A DNA stretch of 64,000 nt, from positions 1 to 64,000 of the forward strand of contig JAJFKX010000014.1 in assembly GCA_021772985.1 (NCBI GenBank), read 5' to 3'. The notes below the pieces were generated by a model. It was given only the letters and a program-made list of their open reading frames with translations, had not been told where the DNA came from and made no database searches. A program made the translations under genes and the position numbers. This DNA comes from Gammaproteobacteria bacterium (GTDB lineage Bacteria; Pseudomonadota; Gammaproteobacteria; Xanthomonadales; Wenzhouxiangellaceae). This document shows positions 27,222-35,891 of the stretch, one piece after another. How positions within the stretch are numbered: position 1 is the first letter of the stretch; each line of letters opens with the position of its first letter.

Positions 27222-27497
27222 TAGGGAACCTCTGATTTAATCAGGCACGGCCGCGAACTAACCTTTTTTTGTGTAGGACAGTGTCTTTTTGAGTGTAGGC
27301 ATAGCCAGCTATGTCAAGCTCAAAAAGTGCTGTCATACGCAAAAAAGGGCCGCTCCCCAAGGGGTTACGCCCTAAATCCGCCAATCCTGCGTTGCGTTGC
27401 TTGGCAATAGCCAGCTACGGCACTGCGCAACGACGCCTTGTCTTGACGTATTTCGGGCAGTAACGCGGCCGTGTCTGATTAAATCAGAGGCTGCCTA
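27222..27497. mobile_element. MITE-like element with 32-bp terminal inverted repeats and TA flanks
   Basis: The terminal repeats at 27224-27255 and 27464-27495 match at 29 of 32 bases and share CCTCTGATTTAATCAG and CACGGCCGCG. The dinucleotide TA borders both ends (27222-27223 and 27496-27497), like a target duplication. Inside are two further hairpins: one between about 27262 and 27348 with CTTTTTGAG/CTCAAAAAG arms, and a weaker one between about 27386 and 27440. Both have AGCCAGCTA near the tip. There is no coding frame. It looks like a non-autonomous element with a cloverleaf fold. No parent transposase is in the window. Confidence 0.8.
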
Positions 27498-27549
27498 ACT
27501 TGAGAATAGCTGGCGTTCATGCTCCCCTATAGCATGGCACATGTGATCT

Positions 27550-28335
27550 CTAGCCAAGTCGGCCGTAAAACGTCATCCGTGCCGAATCCGATAGTGATAT
27601 ACCTGGCTCGGTGTTATATGCCAGCACCACCAGCATACGGGTACGCTCACCTTTTACCGGAGTAACACGATGCATTGAATTGCGCCCCCGAAACAATACC
27701 AGCGCACCGGCATCCATTGCCAGGGTTTTGGCTGAAGCCTCACCATCCAGAACTCTCCGGGTAAACTGGTAGTTCATTTCACCGATGTCGGCATCACGAA
27801 CATCTTTCACGTATTCAAACTTACCTCCGCCGTCGGGATTTTGGATCATTAATGTGATGGCAAACGAAGAATTATCGAAATGCCAGCCCAATTCCTGGCC
27901 TTGGTCCGCATAGTGAAGGTTGATCGAAGACATTGCATCGGCATATTCGTGTAGTTCGGTTTCATCAAGTACGGCACACAAAAACTCTCGAAACTCCCGG
28001 GCATGATAAAGCGTATGCAATGCGGAGCCGGCGGGAATCTGGTCCGTAGTAATGCACCCTTTTGTTGAACATACTTCACGGTTTCTTGGATGCTGTTTGG
28101 AAAACTCCTGGGCAGGCGATTGCAGGTAAACATTATGTTTGTTAACCGTGTAATAGGCCAGGTGTCGATTTGCTTCACCTTCGGTTTGAATGGATTCAAT
28201 TGCAGCTGGTTTCAAAAAACCCCGGATAACCAGCACCCCCTCTTTATCCAACGTCTGTTTACAACTGACTCGAAAATCGTCGTTTCGTAAAGGGCTCTGT
28301 TCAAAACAGACCAGCTCTGCCAATGGTAGATTCAT
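27550..28335 (-). CDS. Fe(II)/2-oxoglutarate oxygenase of the HalD/ArpA type
   Basis: The 261-aa protein has the jelly-roll signatures GWHFDNSSFAITLMI (HxD iron ligands, about residues 152-154), ALVLFRGRNSMHRVTPV (distal His) and GERTRMLVVLAYNTEPG (Arg for 2-oxoglutarate). The first half is helical and includes a Cys-containing EVCSTKGCITTDQIPAGSAL segment. Related HalD-type proteins hydroxylate, or with altered HxG motifs halogenate, amino acids. Here the Asp is present, which points to hydroxylation rather than halogenation. The gene lies between the MITE-like element and an EEP-type nuclease gene, with 21 bp to the latter. Confidence 0.85.
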   Translation of the reverse strand: MNLPLAELVCFEQSPLRNDDFRVSCKQTLDKEGVLVIRGFLKPAAIESIQTEGEANRHLAYYTVNKHNVYLQSPAQEFSKQHPRNREVCSTKGCITTDQIPAGSALHTLYHAREFREFLCAVLDETELHEYADAMSSINLHYADQGQELGWHFDNSSFAITLMIQNPDGGGKFEYVKDVRDADIGEMNYQFTRRVLDGEASAKTLAMDAGALVLFRGRNSMHRVTPVKGERTRMLVVLAYNTEPGISLSDSARMTFYGRLG

Positions 28336-28356
28336 TTTAAGCGCATCTAGTGAACC

Positions 28357-29163
28357 CTAACCCAGATTAAGTGTAACCATCACCGCCATATGATCCGATA
28401 GATATTGCCCATTAACCGGATCAGCACCCAGGGTCTCGATACTTTCTAATGCGGAAACAGCATTGCCTCTCGCCCAGATATAATCGATTCGTTTGCTGGG
28501 AGTATATCCTGCACCAACCTTCCAGGTATAACCCTGCTCGCCAACCACGCCTTGGTATTGTTCCATCCACAGATCTGACCATCCCGCATCCACCAGCGGT
28601 TGCAATTTATCAGGGATACATGGGACATCTCCACAGAGATTATCCTCAGCTGGCTGATTCAAATCCCCTACCAATAAAGCAGAACCATTGAATTGACCGG
28701 CATAGCTGATCACTTCATCCAGCTCGGTGGTATAGCAGTCACCCGTGTCGGTGGTCAGGTGATTGTTGAATATATAAAACAATTCGCCGGAACCGTTCAG
28801 ATCAAAGGCGGCAAACTGCACTATGCGCCGATTCAATGGTTCAGAATCACAGATAGTGAGTGCCATAGAGCCGGTCTGCTGCATCACCAGGTCCTGCCTG
28901 GATAAAATTGCAAGCCCCTCCCACTGGGGTGGGTTATCGGAAGTATAAGCTGCCGCCATGCTGACCTGCAGATTCCAGCGGCCGGTTGCATTCAGCAAGC
29001 CTTGAATTTGTTCCGCCTGGTTGGGCGCACCGTCATATAGTCCCCGCACTTCATTCAGACAGATGATGTCTGCGCCTGAATTAATCAGCAGGTCTGCGAT
29101 CAACGGTAAACGTTGATCCCAGTTGTCTCCATAATTTTCAATGTTGTATGTAATGACTTTCAT
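28357..29163 (-). CDS. Endonuclease/exonuclease/phosphatase (EEP) family protein
   Basis: I choose the ATG at 29163 (MKVITYNIENYGD), with GAGGG upstream, over a start 30 bp earlier. At 268 aa it is a standard EEP domain: TYNIENYG (Asn), ICLNEVRG (metal Glu), YIFNNHLTTD (His/Asn), ALLVGDLNQPAEDN (Asp and Asn) and YLSDHMAVMVTL (catalytic Asp-His). Such enzymes cut phosphodiester bonds in nucleic acids or small phosphates. No signal peptide was seen. It ends up only 21 bp from the next gene on the same strand, so it may share a message with the HalD/ArpA-type gene. Confidence 0.88.
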   Translation of the reverse strand: MKVITYNIENYGDNWDQRLPLIADLLINSGADIICLNEVRGLYDGAPNQAEQIQGLLNATGRWNLQVSMAAAYTSDNPPQWEGLAILSRQDLVMQQTGSMALTICDSEPLNRRIVQFAAFDLNGSGELFYIFNNHLTTDTGDCYTTELDEVISYAGQFNGSALLVGDLNQPAEDNLCGDVPCIPDKLQPLVDAGWSDLWMEQYQGVVGEQGYTWKVGAGYTPSKRIDYIWARGNAVSALESIETLGADPVNGQYLSDHMAVMVTLNLG

Positions 29164-29279
29164 TGGTGCCCTCTCTGTGTAACTTGAAACCAAGATACCA
29201 CACCAACATCAGCTATTTCTGACAAAGGAAATACAAGTATCTAAATTCCCCCATACTATTTCCTTAGTCCGTTTGCTAA

Positions 29280-29642
29280 CTAATCAAAATAAATTTCATT
29301 GTCATCAAGATAGACATTAGTAGCTTCACATATGTCGATACTGATGGGTTCATCCAAAATTTCGCTGTCGTCTTCACCCAGCCAACCTACCTGGAACAGT
29401 TGATCACAGGAACCGGTGTCCTCAAAAAACTCAGCTGTAGCAGCTTCCCCTGGATTGAGGTCATCGTCGAGCCAGTTAGCGCTCCAACCGGAGCCTTCAT
29501 TGGTATAAAAACCAACAACAATATTATTGGCTGTATTGTTGTAAACATTAAAAAGCCCACTGCTTCCAGATTGCCCAAAAGCAGCAGCCGTCAATGCTGC
29601 AGTAACAATAAGAGATAAAACAAGTAAAGTTGTATGTCGCAT
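29280..29642 (-). CDS. Small secreted hypothetical protein, 120 aa
   Basis: The ATG at 29642 starts a clear signal peptide (MRHTTLLVLSLIVTAALTAAAFGQSG); the longer frame adds an unlikely leader. The mature part of about 95 residues is acidic, with FNVYNNTANNIVVGFYTNEGSGW, LDDDLNPGEAATAEF and two Cys (SCDQLFQVGW; SIDICEATN) that could form a disulphide. The family is not recognised. Beta-rich composition and acidity suggest an exported small binding or structural protein. Confidence 0.75.
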   Translation of the reverse strand: MRHTTLLVLSLIVTAALTAAAFGQSGSSGLFNVYNNTANNIVVGFYTNEGSGWSANWLDDDLNPGEAATAEFFEDTGSCDQLFQVGWLGEDDSEILDEPISIDICEATNVYLDDNEIYFD

Positions 29643-29949
29643 TCTTAACCCCGGAGTTGTAGATATCGTTGAAAATACCGAGACAGAATATAACACAACT
29701 TAACCGCCTGAATAGGCTTAGTAATATTGAGCATCTACTGATAACAATGATCTGCTATTGAATGCATGATAATGAACCATAGACATCCAGGCTTGGTTTT
29801 CCAATGCTGCTGGCGGTATTGAAAAATATAACATCCATGCCCGCCTGAATATCCGGACCAGCTAACTGTTTAATAACATGGTCTACAATACTTAAATGAC
29901 GACGCGCAAGTTGTCATGCTGACTATGCCCACGACTGAGGAATTTCACC

Positions 29950-30552
29950 ATGGCTAAAGAACAGATTCAACAGCTTGAGATGCAGATCTTCGAACTGACA
30001 CAGAAACTACATGCCCTACGCAAAGACCAGCGAGCTGAACCGGTACCAAATTATGAATTTGATACACAAACCGGCAAGCTGTCACTGCTGGATCTGTTCG
30101 CCGGCAAATCAAAGTTACTGGCTATCCACAATATGGGCCAAGGCTGCCGCTATTGCACACTTTGGGCCGATGGTATTAATCCGTTTATCCCGCATTTGGA
30201 GTCAGCACTATCGGTTGTACTGCTGTCAAAAGACACACCGGATGTGCAACGTCGGTTTGCGAATTCCCGCAATTGGCGTTTCCGCACCGCTTCCCACGGT
30301 GGTGGTGACTACATTAAGGAGCAAACCGTAATGCAAGGCGCAGACAACATGCCGGGAGCAGTCGTGTATGAACGCGAAGACGACAGCATATATCGAAAAA
30401 GCGCCGGCATCTTCGGCCCCGGTGATCTGTATTGCTCGATGTGGAATATTTTGGGCCTGGCCGGACTCGGTGAAGCTGAATGGACGCCACAGTTCAGTTA
30501 CTGGACACGGCCCGCCAAGCTAGATGACGGTGGTGATAATCTTATTGAATAG
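29950..30552 (+). CDS. DUF899 thioredoxin-like protein
   Basis: The 200-aa protein opens with a coiled-coil helix (EQIQQLEMQIFELTQKLHALRK). A thioredoxin-like domain follows: YEFDTQTGKLSLLDLFAGKSKLLAIHNMGQGCRYCTLWADGIN, with a CRYC redox-like pair near residue 74, then a block with DYIKEQTVMQGADNMPGAVVYERE and IFGPGDLYCSMWNILGL. This is the DUF899 pattern. Members are predicted thiol-dependent oxidoreductases; the substrate is unknown. It is monocistronic with its own start, convergent with the RDD gene. Confidence 0.85.
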   Translation: MAKEQIQQLEMQIFELTQKLHALRKDQRAEPVPNYEFDTQTGKLSLLDLFAGKSKLLAIHNMGQGCRYCTLWADGINPFIPHLESALSVVLLSKDTPDVQRRFANSRNWRFRTASHGGGDYIKEQTVMQGADNMPGAVVYEREDDSIYRKSAGIFGPGDLYCSMWNILGLAGLGEAEWTPQFSYWTRPAKLDDGGDNLIE

Positions 30553-30659
30553 GAGTTGGCTGAAATTATGGGGGCCATCTTCTACCTGGAATGAAGTGTA
30601 ATGAGTTGTAGGCGTCCCGACTTCCACCGTAAGCAAATACACCACTTGTTTGATTTGCT

Positions 30660-31337
30660 TTAATTTGTCTTGATAACCACCGAGCCCGCAATAAAATCAT
30701 GTAATGCCCTGCGTTTTTTATTGAATAACATCGTTACCAACTCAAGAATAAACCAACCAAAAACAGCAAATGCAACAATAACGAGCAACTGAGCAGACAG
30801 GCTATTGGCGAACGTATCAGGATCTATATTTCCGTATACAATCAAATAAGCATCATAGAAATTCAACGGCAATAATAAAATCGGCAGAATTTCCCTAAGC
30901 ACAGCCTGTTTGTAACTAAGTTTACTTTCACTCACATCCAGCACTTTTACACCAGTAACCATCTTACCTAATGTTTGTCCGTAAGCACCGTGCATCCATA
31001 CTATGTAAACCACCATTGCTGATGATGAGATAACCAGCCATATATATAGAGGGAACCCTGAAACTCCAGAAGAATATACCCAGTTTTCTATCAACCAAAG
31101 TGGCAAAAATATTAACCCATCTATGAAAAGCGCAAAAAACCTTCTCCAGAACGCATGATATTTATCATAAGGCGATACTTCTGTTAATTCAGATACGCTT
31201 GGACCATAGCCTTTTAGCCTTCTTTCAATCTGACGCCTGACTTCGGCGTAACGCTCCGGGTATTCCTCTTTATCAATGTGACGCTCGACATCCAAGAGCT
31301 CTTCGAACGTGCACTCTTCATAATTTGGAATAGTCAT
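30660..31337 (-). CDS. RDD-family membrane protein with N-terminal extension
   Basis: In this 225-aa protein, residues 1-55 are hydrophilic and charged (MTIPNYEECTFEELLDVERHIDKEEYPERYAEVRRQIERRLKG), then an RDD domain begins with AFWRRFFALFIDGLIFLPLWLIE, the R-x-x-A-x-x-I-D signature. Helices follow and the second conserved block is GAYGQTLGKMVTGVKVLDV. The last helices and RRALHDFIAGSVVIK match the family C-terminus. RDD proteins are often transporters or ion-exchange related. The promoter region upstream has an unusual cluster of TAAG hairpins. Confidence 0.88.
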   Translation of the reverse strand: MTIPNYEECTFEELLDVERHIDKEEYPERYAEVRRQIERRLKGYGPSVSELTEVSPYDKYHAFWRRFFALFIDGLIFLPLWLIENWVYSSGVSGFPLYIWLVISSSAMVVYIVWMHGAYGQTLGKMVTGVKVLDVSESKLSYKQAVLREILPILLLPLNFYDAYLIVYGNIDPDTFANSLSAQLLVIVAFAVFGWFILELVTMLFNKKRRALHDFIAGSVVIKTN

Positions 31338-31716
31338 GCAAACCCATCTCGAAATAGTTCAATACTGCGATGATCGTGATATTACTTTTGATGACATCAT
31401 CATAATCAAGTTAGAGCTTCCTTGCAGTAAGAAAAGCTTACTCGGCCATGTAAGAAAAAACTTACAACTGTAAGGTAAGATTTTGAGCACTCATATCTTT
31501 TACACCAACGTAACTATACAACAGAAATACAGTTACAGACATCAAGAAGCATTAATACCACCCTTTACTTAGCCTGTATGCTTATTACGCGTAACTCCAC
31601 TATAAAGTAGCTCATCTTGTTGATAAAGCCTTTGGTGTAAGGTAACGATACGCATAGATTTCTACATTCGGATTCAATACTTGGCAAGCAGCATATCAAA
31701 GCACCTTTGATTCCAA
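31338..31716. other. Intergenic region, 379 bp, with overlapping GTAAG/CTTAC hairpins at 31426-31480
   Basis: AGTAAG/CTTACT (31426-31431, 31437-31442), TGTAAG/CTTACA (31449-31454, 31461-31466) and CTTACA/TGTAAG (31461-31466, 31469-31474) form three small stems. The last two share one arm and are mutually exclusive. The cluster is about 90-145 bp upstream of the RDD start. No reading frame was accepted here. Confidence 0.45.
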
Positions 31717-32265
31717 TCACAACTCCGGCAAGTATCGCCGAACCACCATTGCCCAGACCAGGATCGAAACCAGAAAATAACAGGCCGTCCAGAAATGTAT
31801 AGCAGGTTTGTTCACCCAGATCGCAATCAATGCCAATACCACATAATGCAGCACAAACGGCAGGTAATACCACGGCTGGTAAAGCTCACCCGCCATAGCC
31901 GCCTTTAAGATGTCCGTGGCAAGCACTCCGATAAATGCCCACAGGAACCAGGTTTTTTTGTGCTCGATCTGGCTTACTCGGGCAATGGTTCGGGGTAAAT
32001 ACAGCGTTATTACGGCGATATAATGAGATACCGACCACAGCACAATCACCAGGAAAAGGTCAAAACTCCAGATTTCCCGGTAACTCCAGGTATACCCCGT
32101 CCACCAATTAAGAATCATCACCACAAAGAAAAACGCCGTCAGAATCAGGCGTGTGTAATCTGTGGTGCGGATAGTAATCGCATGTATCGCTCCGCCCAAC
32201 ACGTGGGTTACGCTGATACCAAACACGATGGATACAAAAACAGCCAGGTACTCGAATTCACTCAT
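31717..32265 (-). CDS. Hypothetical membrane protein, 182 aa
   Basis: About five to six helices: YLAVFVSIVFGISVTHVLGGAI, LILTAFFFVVMILNWWTGY, DLFLVIVLWSVSHYIAVITLYL, WFLWAFIGVLATDILKAA, YLPFVLHYVVLALIAIWV and FWTACYFLVSILVWAMVV. The loops are short and no catalytic or transporter motif was recognised. It ends with VVRRYLPEL. Proteins of this shape, with a conserved FGISVTHVLGG start, are common hypotheticals in marine bacteria. It is monocistronic and divergent to the MarR-type gene across 346 bp. Confidence 0.75.
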   Translation of the reverse strand: MSEFEYLAVFVSIVFGISVTHVLGGAIHAITIRTTDYTRLILTAFFFVVMILNWWTGYTWSYREIWSFDLFLVIVLWSVSHYIAVITLYLPRTIARVSQIEHKKTWFLWAFIGVLATDILKAAMAGELYQPWYYLPFVLHYVVLALIAIWVNKPAIHFWTACYFLVSILVWAMVVRRYLPEL

Positions 32266-32611
32266 GGTAATGGATATGTGTTCTTAAACCGGGTGAGATT
32301 ATAAAGGCATTGTGGGGTTAACGAGACTACGTTAATTAAAAAACCTTGTCAGAATGGCTCTTTATTTCATACAAATTTGAGATCAAATGGCCTGAACCAT
32401 CTAAATCATCTCTTATTGGACATCCACACTCATTAAGGGCTGCCTGTAGATTCACGTAAAAACCATTGAATCCTGCGTGTTTGCACATTCGCTGGCAGGC
32501 AATCAGTACTTACCAAACAGTTGCATTGCGTTGAGATAAGAAGTAGGATTTTGCTAATTATACAATATTTTGCGCAAATATTTGTATTTCTTAAACAAAA
32601 CTGAGACCTCG
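32266..32611. other. Divergent intergenic region, 346 bp, with one palindrome
   Basis: It carries the start regions of the leftward membrane gene and the rightward MarR operon. The only clear structure is the palindrome at 32563-32584 listed separately. No RNA gene was recognised. Confidence 0.45.
32563..32584. promoter_or_regulatory. Candidate MarR operator
   Basis: A 10-bp perfect palindrome, TTTGCGCAAA (32569-32578), sits in the centre of a 22-bp near-palindrome with AATATT-like arms. It lies 28-49 bp before the MarR ATG, a normal place for autoregulation. Binding is inferred. Confidence 0.5.
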
Positions 32612-33127
32612 ATGAAAGATTTCTTTGACACATTTGGACCTTCGTTTTTAGGCCTGCAAATCCTTCGCCTGTTCAGTGAAATTGATAAGGGAGGCAGCAA
32701 GGCGCTGGCCGCATTACCTTCCAAGCTGCCATCCCGGGTTGCCTCATTGCTAATCTATTTGAAACACTGCGGACCTGCCAGCAGCTCTGAGTTGGCAAAA
32801 GCCCTGTCGGTTTCACACCAGCTTGCCAGTCAACGAATAGATACTTTGATCAAGCAATCACTCGTTGAAAAGGTGAGTGACCCCAATGATCAGCGGCGTA
32901 ATCTAATCAAACTGAATGCTGCTGGGCTCAACGCTGCCGATGAGGTTGAAAGCTTGTGTGAACTTGCCGATCAAGCCTACCTCGCTCTTTTCGAAGAAAT
33001 TGATGTTGATCTTTTCAGCGTCGTTATTAAAGCCCGGCAAGCTTTACAAGACAGACCTATCGAGCTGCGGATTCGCGATATAGCAGCTTCTGCCAAAATA
33101 AAACCAGCAATTACTCCCACAGATTGA
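32612..33127 (+). CDS. MarR-family transcriptional regulator
   Basis: The ATG at 32612 is used (MKDFFDTFGPSFLGLQ); the frame runs 42 bp further upstream but without a ribosome site. The 171-aa protein has the winged-helix block LPSRVASLLIYLKHCGPASSSELAKALSVSHQLASQRIDTLIKQSLVEKVSDPNDQRRNLIKLNAAG, with wing DPNDQRRN, and dimer helices on both sides. MarR proteins bind palindromes and respond to phenolic or oxidative signals. The beta-lactamase-like lipoprotein gene starts 12 bp after this stop, so it is co-transcribed and a likely target. Confidence 0.88.
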   Translation: MKDFFDTFGPSFLGLQILRLFSEIDKGGSKALAALPSKLPSRVASLLIYLKHCGPASSSELAKALSVSHQLASQRIDTLIKQSLVEKVSDPNDQRRNLIKLNAAGLNAADEVESLCELADQAYLALFEEIDVDLFSVVIKARQALQDRPIELRIRDIAASAKIKPAITPTD

Positions 33128-33138
33128 GATATTTTAAA

Positions 33139-34317
33139 ATGACTACCCGCTCGATATTTATTGGTTTATTCATTCTTTTGAGCTCATGCACAAACAATAC
33201 AGACACTTCAGACATCTCCGGCAGTGGCCCTTTCAGCTTTGAGGAATTGTCCAAAATTGTTGAATCCACACGACAAAAACATGGCTTGCCTGCGTTAGGT
33301 GTTCTGATCCAAACCGGTAAGGATGCACCAATAGTTGCTGTATCAGGTGTTCGCAAACTCGGCAATGATCAACGCGCGACCATCTCGGACTTATGGCACA
33401 TAGGCTCGACGGCAAAATCCATGACAGCGAGTTTGCTTGCAACATTTGTGCAACAACAAAAGATCACTTTTGAATCGACTCTATTTGAACTATTCCCCGA
33501 ATATGCGGACTCGTTTACCCCGGAAACAAAACTGATCACTTTAGATCATCTTTTGAGCCACCGATCTGGTTTTAAGCCAAATCCAGCTGAATCTCAAGCT
33601 GAATTTGAAAAACTTTTTGTTGATATCAACAACCTTCACCAGCAGCGGAAGAAAGCCTTGTTATCTGCAATATCAGAAAAACTGCTGTTCCTGCCTGGTT
33701 CGGACTTTTCCTATTCAAATACAGGCTATATTATCGCGGCGGCTGTGATCGAACGTTTAGGCAATAATGATTATGAAACCCTGCTTAACGAGCGTGTTTT
33801 AAACCCTCTCCACATTAACCATTTTGGTTTTGGCGCACCTGGAGCCCAGCACACAGGCCCTGAGATAGTCCAGCCTTGGGGACACGTATTTTCCGGCAAG
33901 CACCTATCCCCGGTAGCCCCGGATAATATTGATCAGCATAACCCGCAACTTTTTAATTCTGCAGGGAATCTTCATATCAGCCTTACAGATTGGGCCATAT
34001 ATGCCCGTGATCACTTAAACAGTAGAAAAGGTGAAGGCGTTATCCTCAATCAAGTGCTGGTAGAAAAGATAGATATGCCAACCAGCGGTGAAAGTGGATA
34101 TTCAATGGGTTGGGGGGTGCTTGTTGAAGATGGTGATCCGATTTTACTCACTCACAATGGCAGCGACGGAAATTGGTTTGCTGATATTCGCTTATATCCG
34201 TTTGCCGATATTGTACTTCTGGTGGTCACAAATGATGGTCGTGAAGACCAAGAGGCCAAAGCAGCTGCACGTGATATTCGTGAGCAATTTAATAAACGGT
34301 ACTCACCCTTTCCTTAG
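33139..34317 (+). CDS. Serine hydrolase lipoprotein (class C beta-lactamase-like, PF00144)
   Basis: The ATG at 33139 (MTTRSIFIGLF) gives a lipoprotein signal with lipobox LLSSC, so the mature protein is tethered by an acylated Cys. The body is the beta-lactamase/transpeptidase fold: HIGSTAKSMTASLLA holds the nucleophile in SxxK (STAK), YSNTGYI is the YxN tyrosine and LTHNGSDGNW replaces the KTG triad. These enzymes are esterases, peptidases or carboxypeptidase-like hydrolases rather than true beta-lactamases in most cases. It is in an operon with the MarR gene, suggesting induction by the MarR ligand. Confidence 0.88.
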   Translation: MTTRSIFIGLFILLSSCTNNTDTSDISGSGPFSFEELSKIVESTRQKHGLPALGVLIQTGKDAPIVAVSGVRKLGNDQRATISDLWHIGSTAKSMTASLLATFVQQQKITFESTLFELFPEYADSFTPETKLITLDHLLSHRSGFKPNPAESQAEFEKLFVDINNLHQQRKKALLSAISEKLLFLPGSDFSYSNTGYIIAAAVIERLGNNDYETLLNERVLNPLHINHFGFGAPGAQHTGPEIVQPWGHVFSGKHLSPVAPDNIDQHNPQLFNSAGNLHISLTDWAIYARDHLNSRKGEGVILNQVLVEKIDMPTSGESGYSMGWGVLVEDGDPILLTHNGSDGNWFADIRLYPFADIVLLVVTNDGREDQEAKAAARDIREQFNKRYSPFP

Positions 34318-34359
34318 TTCTTGCAAAGTATGCAATCTGTGGAATCAGTATATAAAAAT

Positions 34360-34383
34360 CCGGGCAGCACGCCGACTGCCCGG
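34360..34383. terminator. Bidirectional terminator between convergent lipoprotein and cupin genes
   Basis: CCGGGCAG (34360-34367) and CTGCCCGG (34376-34383) form an 8-bp stem. On the minus strand it is followed by ATTTTTATAT, a proper T run for the cupin transcript; on the plus strand the tail is TTTGAATT. Confidence 0.75.
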
Positions 34384-34389
34384 TTTGAA

Positions 34390-35103
34390 TTAACGCAAGT
34401 AAAATGCGATTACTTTAGCTGATGTCTCAGCTGAGGTATTGTCAATTATTACGCTAGTACTACCTGAAGGTAACGAGAATGTTTCTCCCGCTTTGAAACG
34501 TTTTATCATTTCACCTTCTGCATTCACAGTAACAACGCCTTCTGCAATATAAACCAGCGTAACTTCCTCCCGGTTCAATTGCTTGTTGCCGTTTGGTTCA
34601 AGCTCGCTGACAAAAACGTCGACTTGACCAACACTTTGACTATTCAAATCTAATGTCGGCAAAGTGCGACGGTCGATATGCTCAGTCAGCTCTTTTTCAA
34701 AGACAATGAAGGGTTCGCCTGTTTGTTGCAGATTAAAATCAATAAATACAGCCTCCTCTGTAGCAGAAGCATTATCAAATCGAAGAATACGAGGCCCGGC
34801 AGGTTCATAAAAAGCTTCGCCTTCACGCAATAGCTGTGGCTTTTCACCTTCAACCTGATACAGAATTTCACCCTTGGCAACATAACCTATCGCTGGTGCT
34901 GCATGGGTATGAACAGGTGCTATCTGACCAGGAACAAAATGAAAATCTCCTGCCTCAATCTTTACTACTTGACGGGTTTCAAAATTTGCCGTCAGTAACT
35001 TGCTGGTACTTTCCTTTGCCTCTGTTACCGCTAGTGAAGTCGTCGCTGACAATATTGCAGCTGTCAAGGTTAAAGTTTGAACTGATTTAGTTAATAATTT
35101 CAT
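34390..35103 (-). CDS. Exported double-cupin protein
   Basis: The 237-aa protein has a signal peptide (VQTLTLTAAILSATTSLAVTEA) and two cupin domains. The first has VPGQIAPVHTHAAPAIGYVAKGEILYQVEG, whose HTH and downstream Glu/His positions fit metal binding. The second is VDVFVSELEPNGNKQLNREEVTLVYIAEGVVTVNAEGEMIKRFKAGETFSLP and lacks an evident His pair. Exported cupins of this kind are often small-molecule binding or oxidase-like. It lies 76 bp downstream of the CMD-family gene on the same strand, probably one unit, opposite a LysR gene. Confidence 0.8.
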   Translation of the reverse strand: MKLLTKSVQTLTLTAAILSATTSLAVTEAKESTSKLLTANFETRQVVKIEAGDFHFVPGQIAPVHTHAAPAIGYVAKGEILYQVEGEKPQLLREGEAFYEPAGPRILRFDNASATEEAVFIDFNLQQTGEPFIVFEKELTEHIDRRTLPTLDLNSQSVGQVDVFVSELEPNGNKQLNREEVTLVYIAEGVVTVNAEGEMIKRFKAGETFSLPSGSTSVIIDNTSAETSAKVIAFYLR

Positions 35104-35179
35104 GATTGATCCTTGTCTGGTGTCCGGTAATACCGCAGGTTAAGAATTACTGCTATATAAACCTGAACGTAACTGGTGT

Positions 35180-35728
35180 TTATTTATTCCACGCAAATTT
35201 CTGGAAAGGTTTATCAACCGGCGTATCTGCCTGATGATTGGTATAATTGCTGATCACTTTCTGTGAAATGCCTAAAATAATCTCCAATAAATGCCGGCGT
35301 TGATAACCTGCCGCAAAAAAACCTGCCTGCTGTTGTTCACTAAGATGGCCACGGTTACGTACCAATGCCAATGTCGTCAGGTGCAATACCTGAAGCTTGT
35401 TGTTTGCGATTTCTCGACGATTTCGTAAGGCATCAGTAATGTCTTGATCGACTTTCATCATATTTGCAATGCCTGTATGTGCAGGCACACAATAATGGCA
35501 CTCGTGCTCAACATTTATGGTCTGCCACACCACCGTTATTTCATCTTTATCAAAACTTGTTTGTTGAAACAGCTGATGCAAAAACTGATAGGCCTCAAGG
35601 GCTGCAGGTGATTCAGCCAATACTGCATGCAAGTTTGGAATCATGCCAAATTCTTTAATCGATTTTTCCAACAGAGGCTGACTATCCTTTGGTGCATTGT
35701 GTTGGTTATACAATTCAAATTTCATCAT
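35180..35728 (-). CDS. Carboxymuconolactone decarboxylase/AhpD-like protein
   Basis: The 182-aa protein contains EHECHYCVPAHTGIANMM near residues 75-92. CHYC followed by His four residues on is the CxxCxxxH redox centre of AhpD/CMD-type hydroperoxide-reducing proteins. The N-terminal PLLEKSIKEFGMIPNLHAVLAESPAALEAYQFLHQLF and a helical bundle fit the family. Such proteins act as alkylhydroperoxidases or decarboxylases. It is the first gene of the leftward unit with the cupin and is divergent from a LysR gene across 163 bp. Confidence 0.88.
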   Translation of the reverse strand: MMKFELYNQHNAPKDSQPLLEKSIKEFGMIPNLHAVLAESPAALEAYQFLHQLFQQTSFDKDEITVVWQTINVEHECHYCVPAHTGIANMMKVDQDITDALRNRREIANNKLQVLHLTTLALVRNRGHLSEQQQAGFFAAGYQRRHLLEIILGISQKVISNYTNHQADTPVDKPFQKFAWNK

Positions 35729-35832
35729 GCTTTCTCCTGGTTTATTGATAAGTTCTTTGCTGTATCGCTTTGAACATGGCCTTATACTATTCTGTGCATA
35801 TTAGTTAGTAAATAATCGATAAAGCACTTATA

Positions 35833-35850
35833 ATGTGCATTTATGCACAT
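35833..35850. promoter_or_regulatory. LysR-type binding palindrome in the CMD/LysR divergent region
   Basis: ATGTGCAT TT ATGCACAT is an 8+2+8 perfect palindrome. A half site, TGTGCAT, lies 40 bp away at 35793-35799. Both are between the CMD-family start (35728) and the LysR start (35892). Operator function is inferred from symmetry and place. Confidence 0.6.
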
Positions 35851-35891
35851 ATGCTTTTATCTATGTTTTTCTATCCTTTGAGGGACCGACT

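Noticed and set aside
31565-31873. 102-codon minus-strand frame overlapping the 3' end of the 182-aa membrane gene
   Set aside because: It overlaps a better frame on the same strand and has no ribosome site.
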